Position numbers and translations under genes: made by a program
The notes under the pieces: generated by a model
Told to the model about the DNA's origin: nothing
What the model saw: the letters and a program-made list of their open reading frames with translations, nothing else
The model's database searches: none
Assembly: GCA_002310115.1 (NCBI GenBank)
Contig: DBYI01000102.1
Coordinates: forward strand, 4,859-68,858
Length of the DNA: 64,000 bases
DNA from: Ruminococcus flavefaciens
GTDB taxonomy: Bacteria > Bacillota > Clostridia > Oscillospirales > Ruminococcaceae
Direction of reading: 5' to 3'
Part shown: positions 25,857-34,757 of the stretch, in pieces
How the letters are laid out: the number at the start of each line of letters is the position of its first letter
Position numbering within the stretch: the first letter of the stretch is position 1

Positions 25857-28800
25857 TTAAGCTCTTGTGTGAACCTGACCACCAGCAAGTGTCTTGCCGT
25901 GTGCCTTAGCCATATCAGAAATGTTTACGTTCTGGTAACCATTCTGTGCGAGCCAAGGAAGAACTTCTTCCATAGCTGCTGCTGTCGTAGCATAGTTCTC
26001 GTGACAAAGTACGATAGCACCCTCCAGTGAACCATTCTGAGCAGCCGACTTGATCTTGTTTACGATAGCATCCTTAGAAGCGTTGTTCCAGTCCTCTGTA
26101 TCAATTGCACAGCTGATAAGCGGAATATCATAGAGTGCAGACTGAACTGTACCGTTGCTCTCAAGATAAGGTAATCTCATAAGATGTGAAGGCTCAGTGC
26201 CGATAATACCCTTGAGCTTGCTGTTGCACTGCTCCCACTCACTTCTGATCTGTGATGATCCCATAGAACCGAGGTGTGGATGTGTCTGAGTATGGTTAGC
26301 AACTTCCATACCATTCTCAAACTCGTATGTGATCTGCTGATTTGTCTTGATCCAGCTGCCTACATTGAAGAATGTAGCTGTCATGTTGTTCTTAATAAGA
26401 GCGTTTATGATTCTGTAACCAGGATCAGATGTGCTCTGAGCACTTGCACCATCATCGAATGAGATAGCACAGAGCTTTTTACCAGACTGAATCTCAGTGC
26501 TGCCACCTGTTGAAGCCTTAGGAGCCTCGCCAACAACACCCTTGCCTGTAACTACTGATGACTCAACGCCCTCAGTACCAGCAACAACTTCGTCAACATA
26601 GAAGTTCATAAGATCGCCTGAATCCTGAATTGTCTCAATATAAAGGATCATATCGCCTGAATTTTCAGGAATTGTGAATGATGTATTCTCAAGCTTTGTC
26701 CACTCGCCGCTCTTACAGTCAGCCTTAGCAACGCTTGTGTATGTTGCGCTGTCGCCTTCGCCCTGCTGGAGTGACATCTGAAGTGTAGCTGTGTTTCCTG
26801 ACTGCTGGAGAACTGCAGCGCTAAAGCTGTATGTCTCACCAGCCTTGAAATCAGAACCTAGGCTGTAAGCAGCACCATTCCACTCCTGTGATCTGCCTGA
26901 TACATAGAGTGACTTGCCAGAGTAGTAGCTGTCTGAGCTTACTTCTACAGAAGCGCCGCCTCTGCCTTCCCAGCTGTCAGAGCTGGAATCAAATGAACTC
27001 TTGAAAATTGTCTTTGCAGCTGCCTTAGTTGTAGTTGTAGTAACTACTTCAGGAGCACTAGTTGTTGTTGTTTGTGGCTTTGGAGCCTCTGTAACAACAG
27101 TATTAATGCTATCTGCATAGCTCTCAGGAAGCGTCTTGATAGAACCGAGGAGATACTTCTGAATTGTATATGCATCGTTTGATGTGATACCTGAACCTGC
27201 CTCGTAAACATCTGCGTTATATTTACCCTGGTCTGTAAGGCTATACTTATTCGGGTTAGCAAGTGACTGCATGATGATTACTGCATCTGCCATATCTATG
27301 CCATTATCGCAGTTACCATCACCCCATCTTGAAACCTTAGCATTAAGAGCTTCCTTAGGATCTACAGTTGTAGTAGTTGTTGTAGTTGTAGTAGTAGTAG
27401 TAGTAGTAGTAGTTGTTGTTGTTGTAGTAGTTGTAGTTGTTGTAGTTGCATCTGGAGCTGGGATCTTGCTTGCAAGAGCTATAATATCATTATAGAATGA
27501 TTTAGGCTGATAGTTGTTGAACGGAAGCGGTGAGCCGCCGTTTTCACGATATCTCCAGCTTCTCTCATCTGTTGTACCCCAGAGAGTTACAGTTGAGATA
27601 TTTGCTGCGTGCTTCATAGCAACCTCAAAAATCTGAGGATAAAGCTTGTCGTTAGAACCTGTACTGTTTGTGATATCGAGCTCAGTGATCTGAACATCAA
27701 GTCCGAGTGACTCGAATGCCTTGATAGCTGTCTCGAATTCGCTAGCTGATGGATACTTGGAATCAAGGTGAGCCTGCATACCGATACCATCGATATAGTC
27801 GCCCTCCTTCATGACCGTCTTAGCCATGTTTACAAGATCCTGTGTCTTAGCGCTCATGTACTCGTTATAATCATTGAGATAAAGCTTACAATCCTTAGGA
27901 GCATACTGTCTTGCATACTTGAATGCATTTACAACGAACTCAGAGTTGCCTTCACCGTATACTTTTACCCAGTTGGAATTGTAACCTGGTCTCATTCCAC
28001 CACCGTCGTTAACGAAAAGCTCGTTACATACGTCATATGAGTGGAGGTTAAGATTTGGGAACTGTGACTTGATAGCACTGAAAGTATTCTTGATCATGCT
28101 CTCAAGACGCTTGTTCATTCTATCCTTGGATACATAGCTGCCGTACTCCTGGAACAGAGACGAAGGAGTCTGGCTGTACCATACGAATGTATGGCCACGA
28201 ACACCAATTCCATTCTGCTCAGCAAATTTGAGTATGCCGCTAGCATTATTAAGGCTGATATTTACATTATCGCCATTTACACCTGCAACGATTGAATCAG
28301 GCTTCATCTCATTTTCACAAGTTACAGAATTGTAGTTCTTCTTGATAAACTGCTGAGCCTGTGAGTTACCGATCTCATTGCCACTTACGGATGTACCAAG
28401 GCGGAAGTACGGTCCCATAACATCCTTGAAGCCGGTGCCGCCCTTTTCGTACTTATAGTTAAGATTCTGGTGAGCTTTAACGCCTTCAGAGCCGCCTGAA
28501 ACTTCAACAGTCTCGGTATCATTGTTTCCCTGATTCTGCTGTTCCTGACCCTGCTGATTACCCCAAGGCCAACCCTGATTCTGATTCTGATTCTGATTCT
28601 GATTCTGCTGCTGATCATCGGAAGCGTTTGTAGTAACAGTTACGCTCTTAACGTTAGCAGAACCATTTGATCTATATCCCTCGATGTTGAGAGATACTTC
28701 GTAAAGAGTACCTGACATATCAAGTCCTGCATTTGACCATGCATCAAAATGCTTAGATACATCAATAGTGCCCTTCATGTAGTTGGTCTTATTATTACCG

Positions 28801-29360
28801 GAACCACTCTGCTGGCGAATGCTCCAGTACTGTGGGAAAGTTGCTGTACCATCAAGAGAAGGCTGATTATAACGCATTGTCTTAGCAATATCGTATGTAT
28901 TTCCGTTAAGAGTTACAGTACCCTTTCTCTCAGCGCCGTCTCCGGGTGGACGCCAGTCACCCCAGCCTTCAACAATGTAATACTCCATAAGAGGATTTCT
29001 AGTCCATCCATAAACGCACATGTAAGAATTTCCTCTTGGAGTGTACTCAACGTCATATGTAAGAACAATATTGCCAAAAGCCTTGTAGTTCTTCTTCTGG
29101 CTATCGAAATTCTTACCCATACGAGCCAGGAAGTTTTCAATGCCGCTCCATGAACAGGTGAAGGAACCTGCGCCTGGATTCATTGAAGCCTGACCTGTAT
29201 AATTCTGATTCCACATCTCGTAATCGTAACCGCCAATATTTCCTCTTACCTGCTGATCAGCTCCATTTGCAACTGTGGCCGGTATAGCGGGAATACTTGC
29301 AGCAATCATCATAGCGGTCGTGCTTGCGCTGACGATCTTCTTGAAGATGCTTTTTTTCAT
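25857..29360 (-). CDS. Multimodular cellulosomal xylan-degrading enzyme: GH11, GH10, dockerin, CBM22, CE4
   Basis: A secreted 1167-residue enzyme. After the signal peptide (about 1-35) come: a GH11 endoxylanase (about 38-245; catalytic Glu126 in NPLMEYYIVEG and Glu227 in NIEGYRSNG); a Gln/Asn linker; a GH10 endoxylanase (about 295-635; acid/base Glu447 in YDVCNE, nucleophile Glu560 in ITELD); a run of about 27 Thr; and an internal dockerin (about 676-745). A second Thr-rich linker, a CBM22-like xylan-binding module (about 785-925) and a CE4 polysaccharide deacetylase/acetylxylan esterase (about 960-1150; Asp969-Asp970, His1023 and His1027) follow. The CE4 RPPYG motif reads RLPYLES. One polypeptide thus combines backbone cleavage and deacetylation and docks into a cellulosome. 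The start at 29360 is 9 bases after GAGGA. R. flavefaciens is known for such double xylanases with CE4. Confidence 0.95.
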   Translation of the reverse strand: MKKSIFKKIVSASTTAMMIAASIPAIPATVANGADQQVRGNIGGYDYEMWNQNYTGQASMNPGAGSFTCSWSGIENFLARMGKNFDSQKKNYKAFGNIVLTYDVEYTPRGNSYMCVYGWTRNPLMEYYIVEGWGDWRPPGDGAERKGTVTLNGNTYDIAKTMRYNQPSLDGTATFPQYWSIRQQSGSGNNKTNYMKGTIDVSKHFDAWSNAGLDMSGTLYEVSLNIEGYRSNGSANVKSVTVTTNASDDQQQNQNQNQNQNQGWPWGNQQGQEQQNQGNNDTETVEVSGGSEGVKAHQNLNYKYEKGGTGFKDVMGPYFRLGTSVSGNEIGNSQAQQFIKKNYNSVTCENEMKPDSIVAGVNGDNVNISLNNASGILKFAEQNGIGVRGHTFVWYSQTPSSLFQEYGSYVSKDRMNKRLESMIKNTFSAIKSQFPNLNLHSYDVCNELFVNDGGGMRPGYNSNWVKVYGEGNSEFVVNAFKYARQYAPKDCKLYLNDYNEYMSAKTQDLVNMAKTVMKEGDYIDGIGMQAHLDSKYPSASEFETAIKAFESLGLDVQITELDITNSTGSNDKLYPQIFEVAMKHAANISTVTLWGTTDERSWRYRENGGSPLPFNNYQPKSFYNDIIALASKIPAPDATTTTTTTTTTTTTTTTTTTTTTTTTTTVDPKEALNAKVSRWGDGNCDNGIDMADAVIIMQSLANPNKYSLTDQGKYNADVYEAGSGITSNDAYTIQKYLLGSIKTLPESYADSINTVVTEAPKPQTTTTSAPEVVTTTTTKAAAKTIFKSSFDSSSDSWEGRGGASVEVSSDSYYSGKSLYVSGRSQEWNGAAYSLGSDFKAGETYSFSAAVLQQSGNTATLQMSLQQGEGDSATYTSVAKADCKSGEWTKLENTSFTIPENSGDMILYIETIQDSGDLMNFYVDEVVAGTEGVESSVVTGKGVVGEAPKASTGGSTEIQSGKKLCAISFDDGASAQSTSDPGYRIINALIKNNMTATFFNVGSWIKTNQQITYEFENGMEVANHTQTHPHLGSMGSSQIRSEWEQCNSKLKGIIGTEPSHLMRLPYLESNGTVQSALYDIPLISCAIDTEDWNNASKDAIVNKIKSAAQNGSLEGAIVLCHENYATTAAAMEEVLPWLAQNGYQNVNISDMAKAHGKTLAGGQVHTRA
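27366..27447 (-). repeat. Trinucleotide ACT/ACA array encoding a poly-Thr linker
   Basis: About 27 consecutive threonine codons (ACT and ACA only) between the GH10 module and the dockerin. Similar but shorter arrays occur in the other two dockerin genes of the window (about 45767-45870 and 60375-60440). Such linkers are probably O-glycosylated; the near-perfect codon repeat makes length change by slippage likely. Confidence 0.92.
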
Positions 29361-29975
29361 GTTGATCATTCCTCACTTTCCAAATTCGTGATTTTCCATC
29401 CTTTTCGCTGAGAAAAAGCGCAAAAGCTCTAAGTCGCTTCTGTGTCCCTCCTCTTTCTCAACTCTTGTCTTTATTTTATTACTTTTTTATGAACATTACA
29501 AGTCAATTCTTGCTAACAATAACCCCCCCTATTCATTTTTTGCTCTTTTTGCACATTTTAGCTTCTAAAATCGTGTCATTTTTATGCACTCTCTATTTTT
29601 CGTTATATTTCCACACTTTTCTTTACTGCTCATTAGCAAATATCATGATACTATTGTGCTAACCTTCTTTTATTATCATTTTGAAACAACGGTTTTTAGC
29701 CTCGTCTCTTTCTATACGATTAGTAATCATAATTTTACAAAATACTACCTGAAATCACGTAACATCGGGATTGTCTGACAAATTCAGCACCACAAAAAAT
29801 ACATTCCGTTAATAGTATTTTCTTCCGATTATCGGTGTGCACAAAAACGCAGTAGATTTCATGTAACTTCCTACAAAATTCATTTTTTTTCTTTATTTTT
29901 TATTGAAAATGATATATAATAATAGTAGTATATAATTTTGATATACCATTCTGATTTAAAGAGGGGATAGGAAGT
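29361..29975. promoter_or_regulatory. Divergent AT-rich intergenic region between the xylanase and the GGDEF gene
   Basis: About 600 bases without a convincing gene. On the minus strand a weak promoter candidate TTGACT (29506-29501) with TAATAA about 19 bases on would leave a 120-base leader for the xylanase. On the plus strand TTGAAA near 29903 with TATAAT-like boxes near 29931 could serve the GGDEF gene, but spacing is poor. No clear operator palindrome was found. Its length suggests regulation from both sides. Confidence 0.45.
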
Positions 29976-31886
29976 ATGGAAAGTGAGAAGACAAAAAAAA
30001 TAGTCGTCGTCGTATCAGGTCTCGACGAAGAATATCAGTACAATATCTTCAAAGGTATCAATACCTTCGCTTATGCTCATAATATGAATATCTCCTACGT
30101 CGCCGGCTTCGGCGGGATGGTAGGAAGCCCGACCTTCGACGTTGGTGAAAGCAGCATTTATAACCTCATTGATTACACTCAGTTTGACGGAGCCCTTCTT
30201 ATGACCAACACCTTCGGCGACGCGGAAATGAGAAACCTCATTTTTGCTCGTGTGCTCGCTTCAAAAATACCTGCAGTGGTCTTCGAGAGTCGTGAAAATC
30301 CTGAATTTTACGATATCAGTATTGATAATTTCGGAGTTATGAAAACTCTTGTAAATCATATAATCTGTCACCACGGTGCAAAGGTTATAAACTACGTATC
30401 CGGACCTCTCGGCAACCCAGAAGGAAAGGCAAGATATGACGCTTTTGTGAGCGCAATGGAAGAAAACGGTCTGACCATTGAAAAAGAGCGAATATTCTAC
30501 GGTGATTTCAAAAGTTATGATGGAAAGCTCGCCGTTGACGATTTCGTAGCTTCCGGACTTGAACTTCCAGATGCATTTATTTGTGCCAATGACAGTATGG
30601 CTCTCACAGTAGCTTCGTCTCTCGAAAAACTGGGGTATAAAATTCCCAACGATGTCATGGTAACCGGATTTGACAATACCTTCAGCGCGCGAAACTCCAC
30701 ACCATCTATTACCTCAGTAAAAAGGCCGCTCTTCTTAGCCGGAGAAAAAGCAGCACAGATGATATTCAATGTCATAGAGGGACTACCTCAGGAAAAAAGT
30801 GTAATTCTCGACGCTGAGCCCGCCTATTACGAAAGCTGCGGATGCTGTAACAACAGTTCTGACGACCTTAAGGAATACAAAAAACTAACCTACCGCAAAT
30901 CCGAAGACACGAACAACAATATCCATATGATAAACCGTCTAACTGCAGGTCTTGCAGAAGCTACAACCCCATCTGAGTTTTTCAGTGTCATCTCCGGACT
31001 TATCGGTGAGCTGGACTGTGAAAAATTCTCGCTCTGTCTCTGCGAAGACTGGCAAGATACCTATTCTACTAAATCCACTGCCATTATTCAGGCAAGCTAT
31101 TCTGAGTATATGACAGCCCCTTTCATATGGGACAAGGGTGAACGCAGAAGTGTTAGTTACTTTCAAAGCAGAAACATGTTCCCTGAAGGCTTTGAGCAGA
31201 GAGGCTGTGTAAACTATTTCCTGCCTCTTCATTTCAGCGATCGATGTCTAGGCTACTATATATTCACAAACAGCGAATTTCCTACGTACAGTCTTCTCTG
31301 CCATACTCTTTCTATGGTGCTGAGTAACTCTCTTGAAAACATCCGCAAACTCACGCATCTTAACAAAGCTATGGACGAACTGAATCGCCTCTATGTCATG
31401 GATCAGCTTTGCAATATATATAACCGCAACGGTTTTATCAATATAGTAGACGATTTGTTCAAGGAGTGTGTTGCAAAGGGCAGTCAGATTATGATAAGCT
31501 TCATAGATTTAGATGGTCTCAAGTATATTAACGACAACTATGGACATAACGAAGGAGATTTCGCAATACAGCGTTTAGCAAACATTATCCATAACAACTG
31601 CGATCATGGATGTATCTGTGCCAGAATCGGTGGCGACGAGTTCGTATGTTTCAATCCGAATGGCACTGAAAGTGGCGCGATAAACCTTGAACGCAAGATT
31701 AATTTAGCCCTTGAAAACATAAACAAGCTCCTTCAGAAGCCATATGTCATTTCCGCAAGCATCGGAAGCGTTGTCACAGTCGCCAAGACAGGCGATACAC
31801 TTTACAGCATAGTTAAGCTCGCCGACGATAAGATGTATGAAGTCAAAAAGGCTAAGAAAAAAGCACGCAAATCAGAAAGAATCTGA
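29976..31886 (+). CDS. Diguanylate cyclase with LacI-type (periplasmic-binding-protein fold) sensor domain
   Basis: A 636-residue protein. Residues about 8-290 have the ligand-binding fold of LacI/GalR regulators (KIVVVVSGLDEEYQYNIFKGINTFAY, later PDAFICANDSMALTVASSLEKLGYKIPNDVMVTGFDN), but the usual N-terminal DNA-binding helix-turn-helix is missing. A middle region (about 310-460) carries Cys-rich CGCC and a GAF-like part. The C-terminal GGDEF domain (about 470-630) has an intact GGDEF at 552-556 but no RxxD inhibitory site (Asp and Cys stand in the Arg and Asp positions). No signal peptide or membrane helix is seen, so it should sense a cytoplasmic sugar-like ligand and make cyclic-di-GMP. 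It is divergent from the large xylanase gene. An AGGAAG ribosome binding site precedes the ATG. Confidence 0.88.
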   Translation: MESEKTKKIVVVVSGLDEEYQYNIFKGINTFAYAHNMNISYVAGFGGMVGSPTFDVGESSIYNLIDYTQFDGALLMTNTFGDAEMRNLIFARVLASKIPAVVFESRENPEFYDISIDNFGVMKTLVNHIICHHGAKVINYVSGPLGNPEGKARYDAFVSAMEENGLTIEKERIFYGDFKSYDGKLAVDDFVASGLELPDAFICANDSMALTVASSLEKLGYKIPNDVMVTGFDNTFSARNSTPSITSVKRPLFLAGEKAAQMIFNVIEGLPQEKSVILDAEPAYYESCGCCNNSSDDLKEYKKLTYRKSEDTNNNIHMINRLTAGLAEATTPSEFFSVISGLIGELDCEKFSLCLCEDWQDTYSTKSTAIIQASYSEYMTAPFIWDKGERRSVSYFQSRNMFPEGFEQRGCVNYFLPLHFSDRCLGYYIFTNSEFPTYSLLCHTLSMVLSNSLENIRKLTHLNKAMDELNRLYVMDQLCNIYNRNGFINIVDDLFKECVAKGSQIMISFIDLDGLKYINDNYGHNEGDFAIQRLANIIHNNCDHGCICARIGGDEFVCFNPNGTESGAINLERKINLALENINKLLQKPYVISASIGSVVTVAKTGDTLYSIVKLADDKMYEVKKAKKKARKSERI

Positions 31887-31923
31887 TTTATTTTGAAAGC
31901 CACCGCAATTGCAGTGGCTTTTC

Positions 31924-32325
31924 TTATGTCTTTCTGAAACCTACGCACTGTACAGCAGCAATCGGATTATCTCTTTCGTCCCTTATCTCGACATTGTAGC
32001 AGCATATAGTCCTGCCATCCTTTATTAGCTTTGCCTCAGCGATGATACGTTTTGTTTTTGGAACTCCAATAAATGAAGCGTCACAGTTTAGCCCCACAAC
32101 TCCAGGCTGCTGCCAGTTTGAAGCAACTGCGAATGCAAAATCCGCAAGAGTGAAGTAGACTCCGCCCATTATTCCTCCAACCGCGTTTTTGTGGTGTTCG
32201 TTTATTTCTAGGCTTACCTTTGAGTAATGGTCTCCCAACTCATCGATGACAGCCCCCATTTCCGTTGCAAAACGATCGTTTTTAAATATATCTCTTACTT
32301 TTTCAAGTGTTTCTTTATCAGCCAA
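31924..32325 (-). CDS. PaaI-family hotdog-fold thioesterase
   Basis: A 133-residue single-domain hotdog protein that probably hydrolyses an acyl-CoA. The family signature HHKNAVGGIMGGVYFTLADFAFAVASN spans about residues 41-67, with the Gly-Gly loop and the Asp in ADFAFA that serve catalysis in PaaI relatives. The substrate is unknown. The stop of the upstream acetyltransferase gene lies 3 bases before its start, so the two are translated together. Confidence 0.88.
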   Translation of the reverse strand: MADKETLEKVRDIFKNDRFATEMGAVIDELGDHYSKVSLEINEHHKNAVGGIMGGVYFTLADFAFAVASNWQQPGVVGLNCDASFIGVPKTKRIIAEAKLIKDGRTICCYNVEIRDERDNPIAAVQCVGFRKT

Positions 32326-32328
32326 AGA

Positions 32329-32892
32329 TTATCTCCTCCTTTCGTATTCTTCCCTTAATATCGAAAAATATAGTCTTCCTACGTACTTTCCGCTCATGAA
32401 GAAATAGTCTCTAAGAGTTCCTTCATAGGTAAAGCCACACTTCTCTATAACCTTTTTAGACGGTGCATTGATAGTTTTCGTGCATATCTGTACCTTATGC
32501 AGATTCATTTTATCAAATCCGAAGGCAATAACAGACTTTGCAGCTTCTGTGCAGTATCCCCTGCACTGAAAATCGGCTCCAATGCAGTACTCTATCTCGG
32601 CAAAGTGATTCTTACTGTCAACAAGAAAATAGGCTATCTGACCTATGCACTCTCCATTTTCCTTATCTACAATCGCCCAGCGATAGTAATCCTCACGTTC
32701 ATAGTTACCGATATACTTGTCAAGAAGACCGTTGACTTCTTCTAATGTGTGATAAGTCGGCTCTGAGTACATAGTCTGCACTTTTTCATCGCTCGCCCAG
32801 TTTCTGAATACCGCGTCACAGTCTGTATATTCAAATTGCCTAAGTATTAGTCTTTCTGTCTCTATTGTCTGTGTACCTATATGTGTCAGCAT
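32329..32892 (-). CDS. GNAT-family acetyltransferase, RimJ/RimL type
   Basis: A 187-residue acetyltransferase of the type that modifies ribosomal protein N-termini or small amines. Visible are the N-terminal TIETERLILRQFEYTD, the CoA-binding region IEYCIGADFQCRGYCTEAAKSVIAFGFDKM (about 95-124; Q-C-R-G-Y-C for Q-x-x-G-x-G/A), and the ending NAPSKKVIEKCGFTYEGTLRDYF. The acceptor is unknown. A CAGGAGA ribosome binding site precedes the start. It forms a pair with the thioesterase gene; a hairpin separates it from dapB upstream. Confidence 0.88.
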   Translation of the reverse strand: MLTHIGTQTIETERLILRQFEYTDCDAVFRNWASDEKVQTMYSEPTYHTLEEVNGLLDKYIGNYEREDYYRWAIVDKENGECIGQIAYFLVDSKNHFAEIEYCIGADFQCRGYCTEAAKSVIAFGFDKMNLHKVQICTKTINAPSKKVIEKCGFTYEGTLRDYFFMSGKYVGRLYFSILREEYERRR

Positions 32893-32919
32893 ATTGTTCT
32901 CCTGTCGTAAAAATTCTTT

Positions 32920-32946
32920 CCCCTGATATATTAGCTATATCAGGGG
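32920..32946 (-). terminator. Terminator after dapB
   Basis: An 11-bp perfect inverted repeat CCCCTGATATA/TATATCAGGGG, 10 bases after the dapB stop on the minus strand, is followed by AAAGAATTTTT. The T-run is offset, so some read-through into the acetyltransferase pair is possible. Confidence 0.68.
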
Positions 32947-32955
32947 AATTGTCTA

Positions 32956-33705
32956 TCATACAAGTTTTGACATATCATAAAGTCCTGCGGGTTGATCCTT
33001 TAGGAAAAGAGCCGCATTAATAGCTCCCTCTGCGAAAACGCTCTTGGAAGCTGCAGAATGCGAAAGTGTAAGCACTTCATCATGTCCTGCAAATATAACA
33101 TCATGTTCTCCTACAATAGTACCACCACGAATAGAGTGCATACCTATCTCTGTCTTTTCGCGCTTCTGACGGCGTGAATGGCGATCGTATACAAAATGCT
33201 TTGAATTGTCAAGTGTCTCGTTAATAGCGTCAGCAAGCATAATGGCAGTACCGCTGGGTGCGTCCACCTTCTGATTGTGATGCTTCTCAACTATCTCAAT
33301 GTCAAACTGATTGCCAAGTATTGAAGCTGCCTTCTTTGCAAGTTGTACCAGAAGATTGATACCAAGTGACATATTGAAAGTAAAGAATATCGGTACCTGA
33401 TTGGCTGCCGACTTTATCTTTGCTGTCTGAGCATCGTTATAGCCTGTAGAACCTATAACTATAGGAGTTCCTGTAGACAAACAATATTCGATAAGTCCGT
33501 CAAGTCCGGCAGGATTGGAGAAATCAATGATAACGTCGGGCTTTACAGGTAGTTGTGCAGGTGTTTCAACTATAGGAAAATCCGCATACTGTTCGGTGTA
33601 CATATCAATACCTGCAACTACCTCACAGTCATCACGCTCTTTGATACAGTTGTAAATTGTCTTTCCCATCTTGCCGTTAGCGCCGCAAATTGCTATATTT
33701 GTCAT
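32956..33705 (-). CDS. dapB: 4-hydroxy-tetrahydrodipicolinate reductase
   Basis: DapB reduces the product of DapA with NAD(P)H on the route to diaminopimelate (cell wall) and lysine. The N-terminal Rossmann motif ICGANGKMGKTI, the catalytic VEKHHNQKVDAPSGTA (HH and K-x-D-x-P-S-G-T), and the C-terminal substrate domain are all visible. The ATG at 33705 follows AAGGAAG by 8 bases and is preferred to the GTG at 33714; this gives 249 residues. It is last of asd-dapA-dapB. Confidence 0.97.
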   Translation of the reverse strand: MTNIAICGANGKMGKTIYNCIKERDDCEVVAGIDMYTEQYADFPIVETPAQLPVKPDVIIDFSNPAGLDGLIEYCLSTGTPIVIGSTGYNDAQTAKIKSAANQVPIFFTFNMSLGINLLVQLAKKAASILGNQFDIEIVEKHHNQKVDAPSGTAIMLADAINETLDNSKHFVYDRHSRRQKREKTEIGMHSIRGGTIVGEHDVIFAGHDEVLTLSHSAASKSVFAEGAINAALFLKDQPAGLYDMSKLV

Positions 33706-33742
33706 AATTTGCACTTCCTTTGTTTTAAGTTATATGATGATA

Positions 33743-34633
33743 TTACTTGATAAGGTTATGCTTTATCAGTGTAGTTTTGAGCTTTGTCCTGTGCTCATCA
33801 GTCATCTCACAGAGAGGTAAACGGCATGGACCTGCGTTCCAGCCCACCATATTCATGGCTTCTTTGACAGGTATCGGATTTACTTCGATAAACAAGTCGT
33901 TTATAAGGTCGAGATACTTCAGCTGGAGCTTCATAGCATCCTTGAAGTTGTTATCAAGACAGAGCTGCACCATATCATGCATTTCCTTTGGTATAACATG
34001 CGAAGCTACTGATATTACTCCTTTTCCACCGAGAGCCATAACAGGAACTACCATATCGTCGTTGCCACTGTAAATGTCAATATTATCTCCGCACTCGGCA
34101 GCTATCTTCGCAACATAGCTGATATTGCCACTTGCCTCCTTGATTGCAGCGATGTTTCTGTGCTTTGCAAGCTCCTTAACTGTTGCAACTTCAAATCCAC
34201 AACCCGTTCTGCTGGGAACGTTGTAAAGAATAATCGGGATATTTACCGCATCAGCAATTGCAGTAAAGTGAGCGATAAGTCCCTTTTGAGAAGCCTTATT
34301 GTAATATGGAGTAACATGGAGCAAAGCATCTGCACCTGCTGCCTCAGCTTCCTTTGAAAGTTCTACAGCATAGTGAGTATCATTGCTGCCTGCACCTGCG
34401 ATAACCGGAACTCTGCCGGCAGTGTGCTTAACAGCAAACTTGATACAGTCGCGATGCTCCTCATCTGTCATGGTAGCAGACTCGCCCGTAGTACCGCAGA
34501 TAACAATAGCATCAGTGCCCTTTTCGATCTGATCATCGATAACACGGCCAAGCTCATCATAGTTTATTGAACCGTCGCTGTTCATAGGGGTTATGATAGC
34601 TACAGCGGCGCCTGTGAAAATAGTGTTCTTCAT
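33743..34633 (-). CDS. dapA: 4-hydroxy-tetrahydrodipicolinate synthase
   Basis: DapA condenses pyruvate with aspartate semialdehyde, the committed step to diaminopimelate and lysine. It is a 296-residue TIM barrel with GTTGESATMTDEEH near residue 46, YYNKASQKG with the catalytic Tyr near residue 133, and the Schiff-base Lys in IKEASGN near residue 163. An AAAGGAAT ribosome binding site precedes the ATG. It lies between asd and dapB, on a transcript governed by the lysine riboswitch. Confidence 0.97.
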   Translation of the reverse strand: MKNTIFTGAAVAIITPMNSDGSINYDELGRVIDDQIEKGTDAIVICGTTGESATMTDEEHRDCIKFAVKHTAGRVPVIAGAGSNDTHYAVELSKEAEAAGADALLHVTPYYNKASQKGLIAHFTAIADAVNIPIILYNVPSRTGCGFEVATVKELAKHRNIAAIKEASGNISYVAKIAAECGDNIDIYSGNDDMVVPVMALGGKGVISVASHVIPKEMHDMVQLCLDNNFKDAMKLQLKYLDLINDLFIEVNPIPVKEAMNMVGWNAGPCRLPLCEMTDEHRTKLKTTLIKHNLIK

Positions 34634-34757
34634 AGCTTTATTCCTTTCGTAAAAGTGGAATTCAAGGGAAAACGTCCCAACGTCCTCTTCTATACTTATT
34701 AATTTTCGAGGAAGGTCGAAAGCGACGTTAACCGCATAAGAATTATTACAATACTAA

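Noticed and set aside
27366..27447. Trinucleotide array as a CRISPR-like or regulatory repeat
   Set aside because: The units are 3 bases, without spacers, and in frame as a poly-Thr linker; the same applies to the arrays near 45.8 and 60.4 kb.
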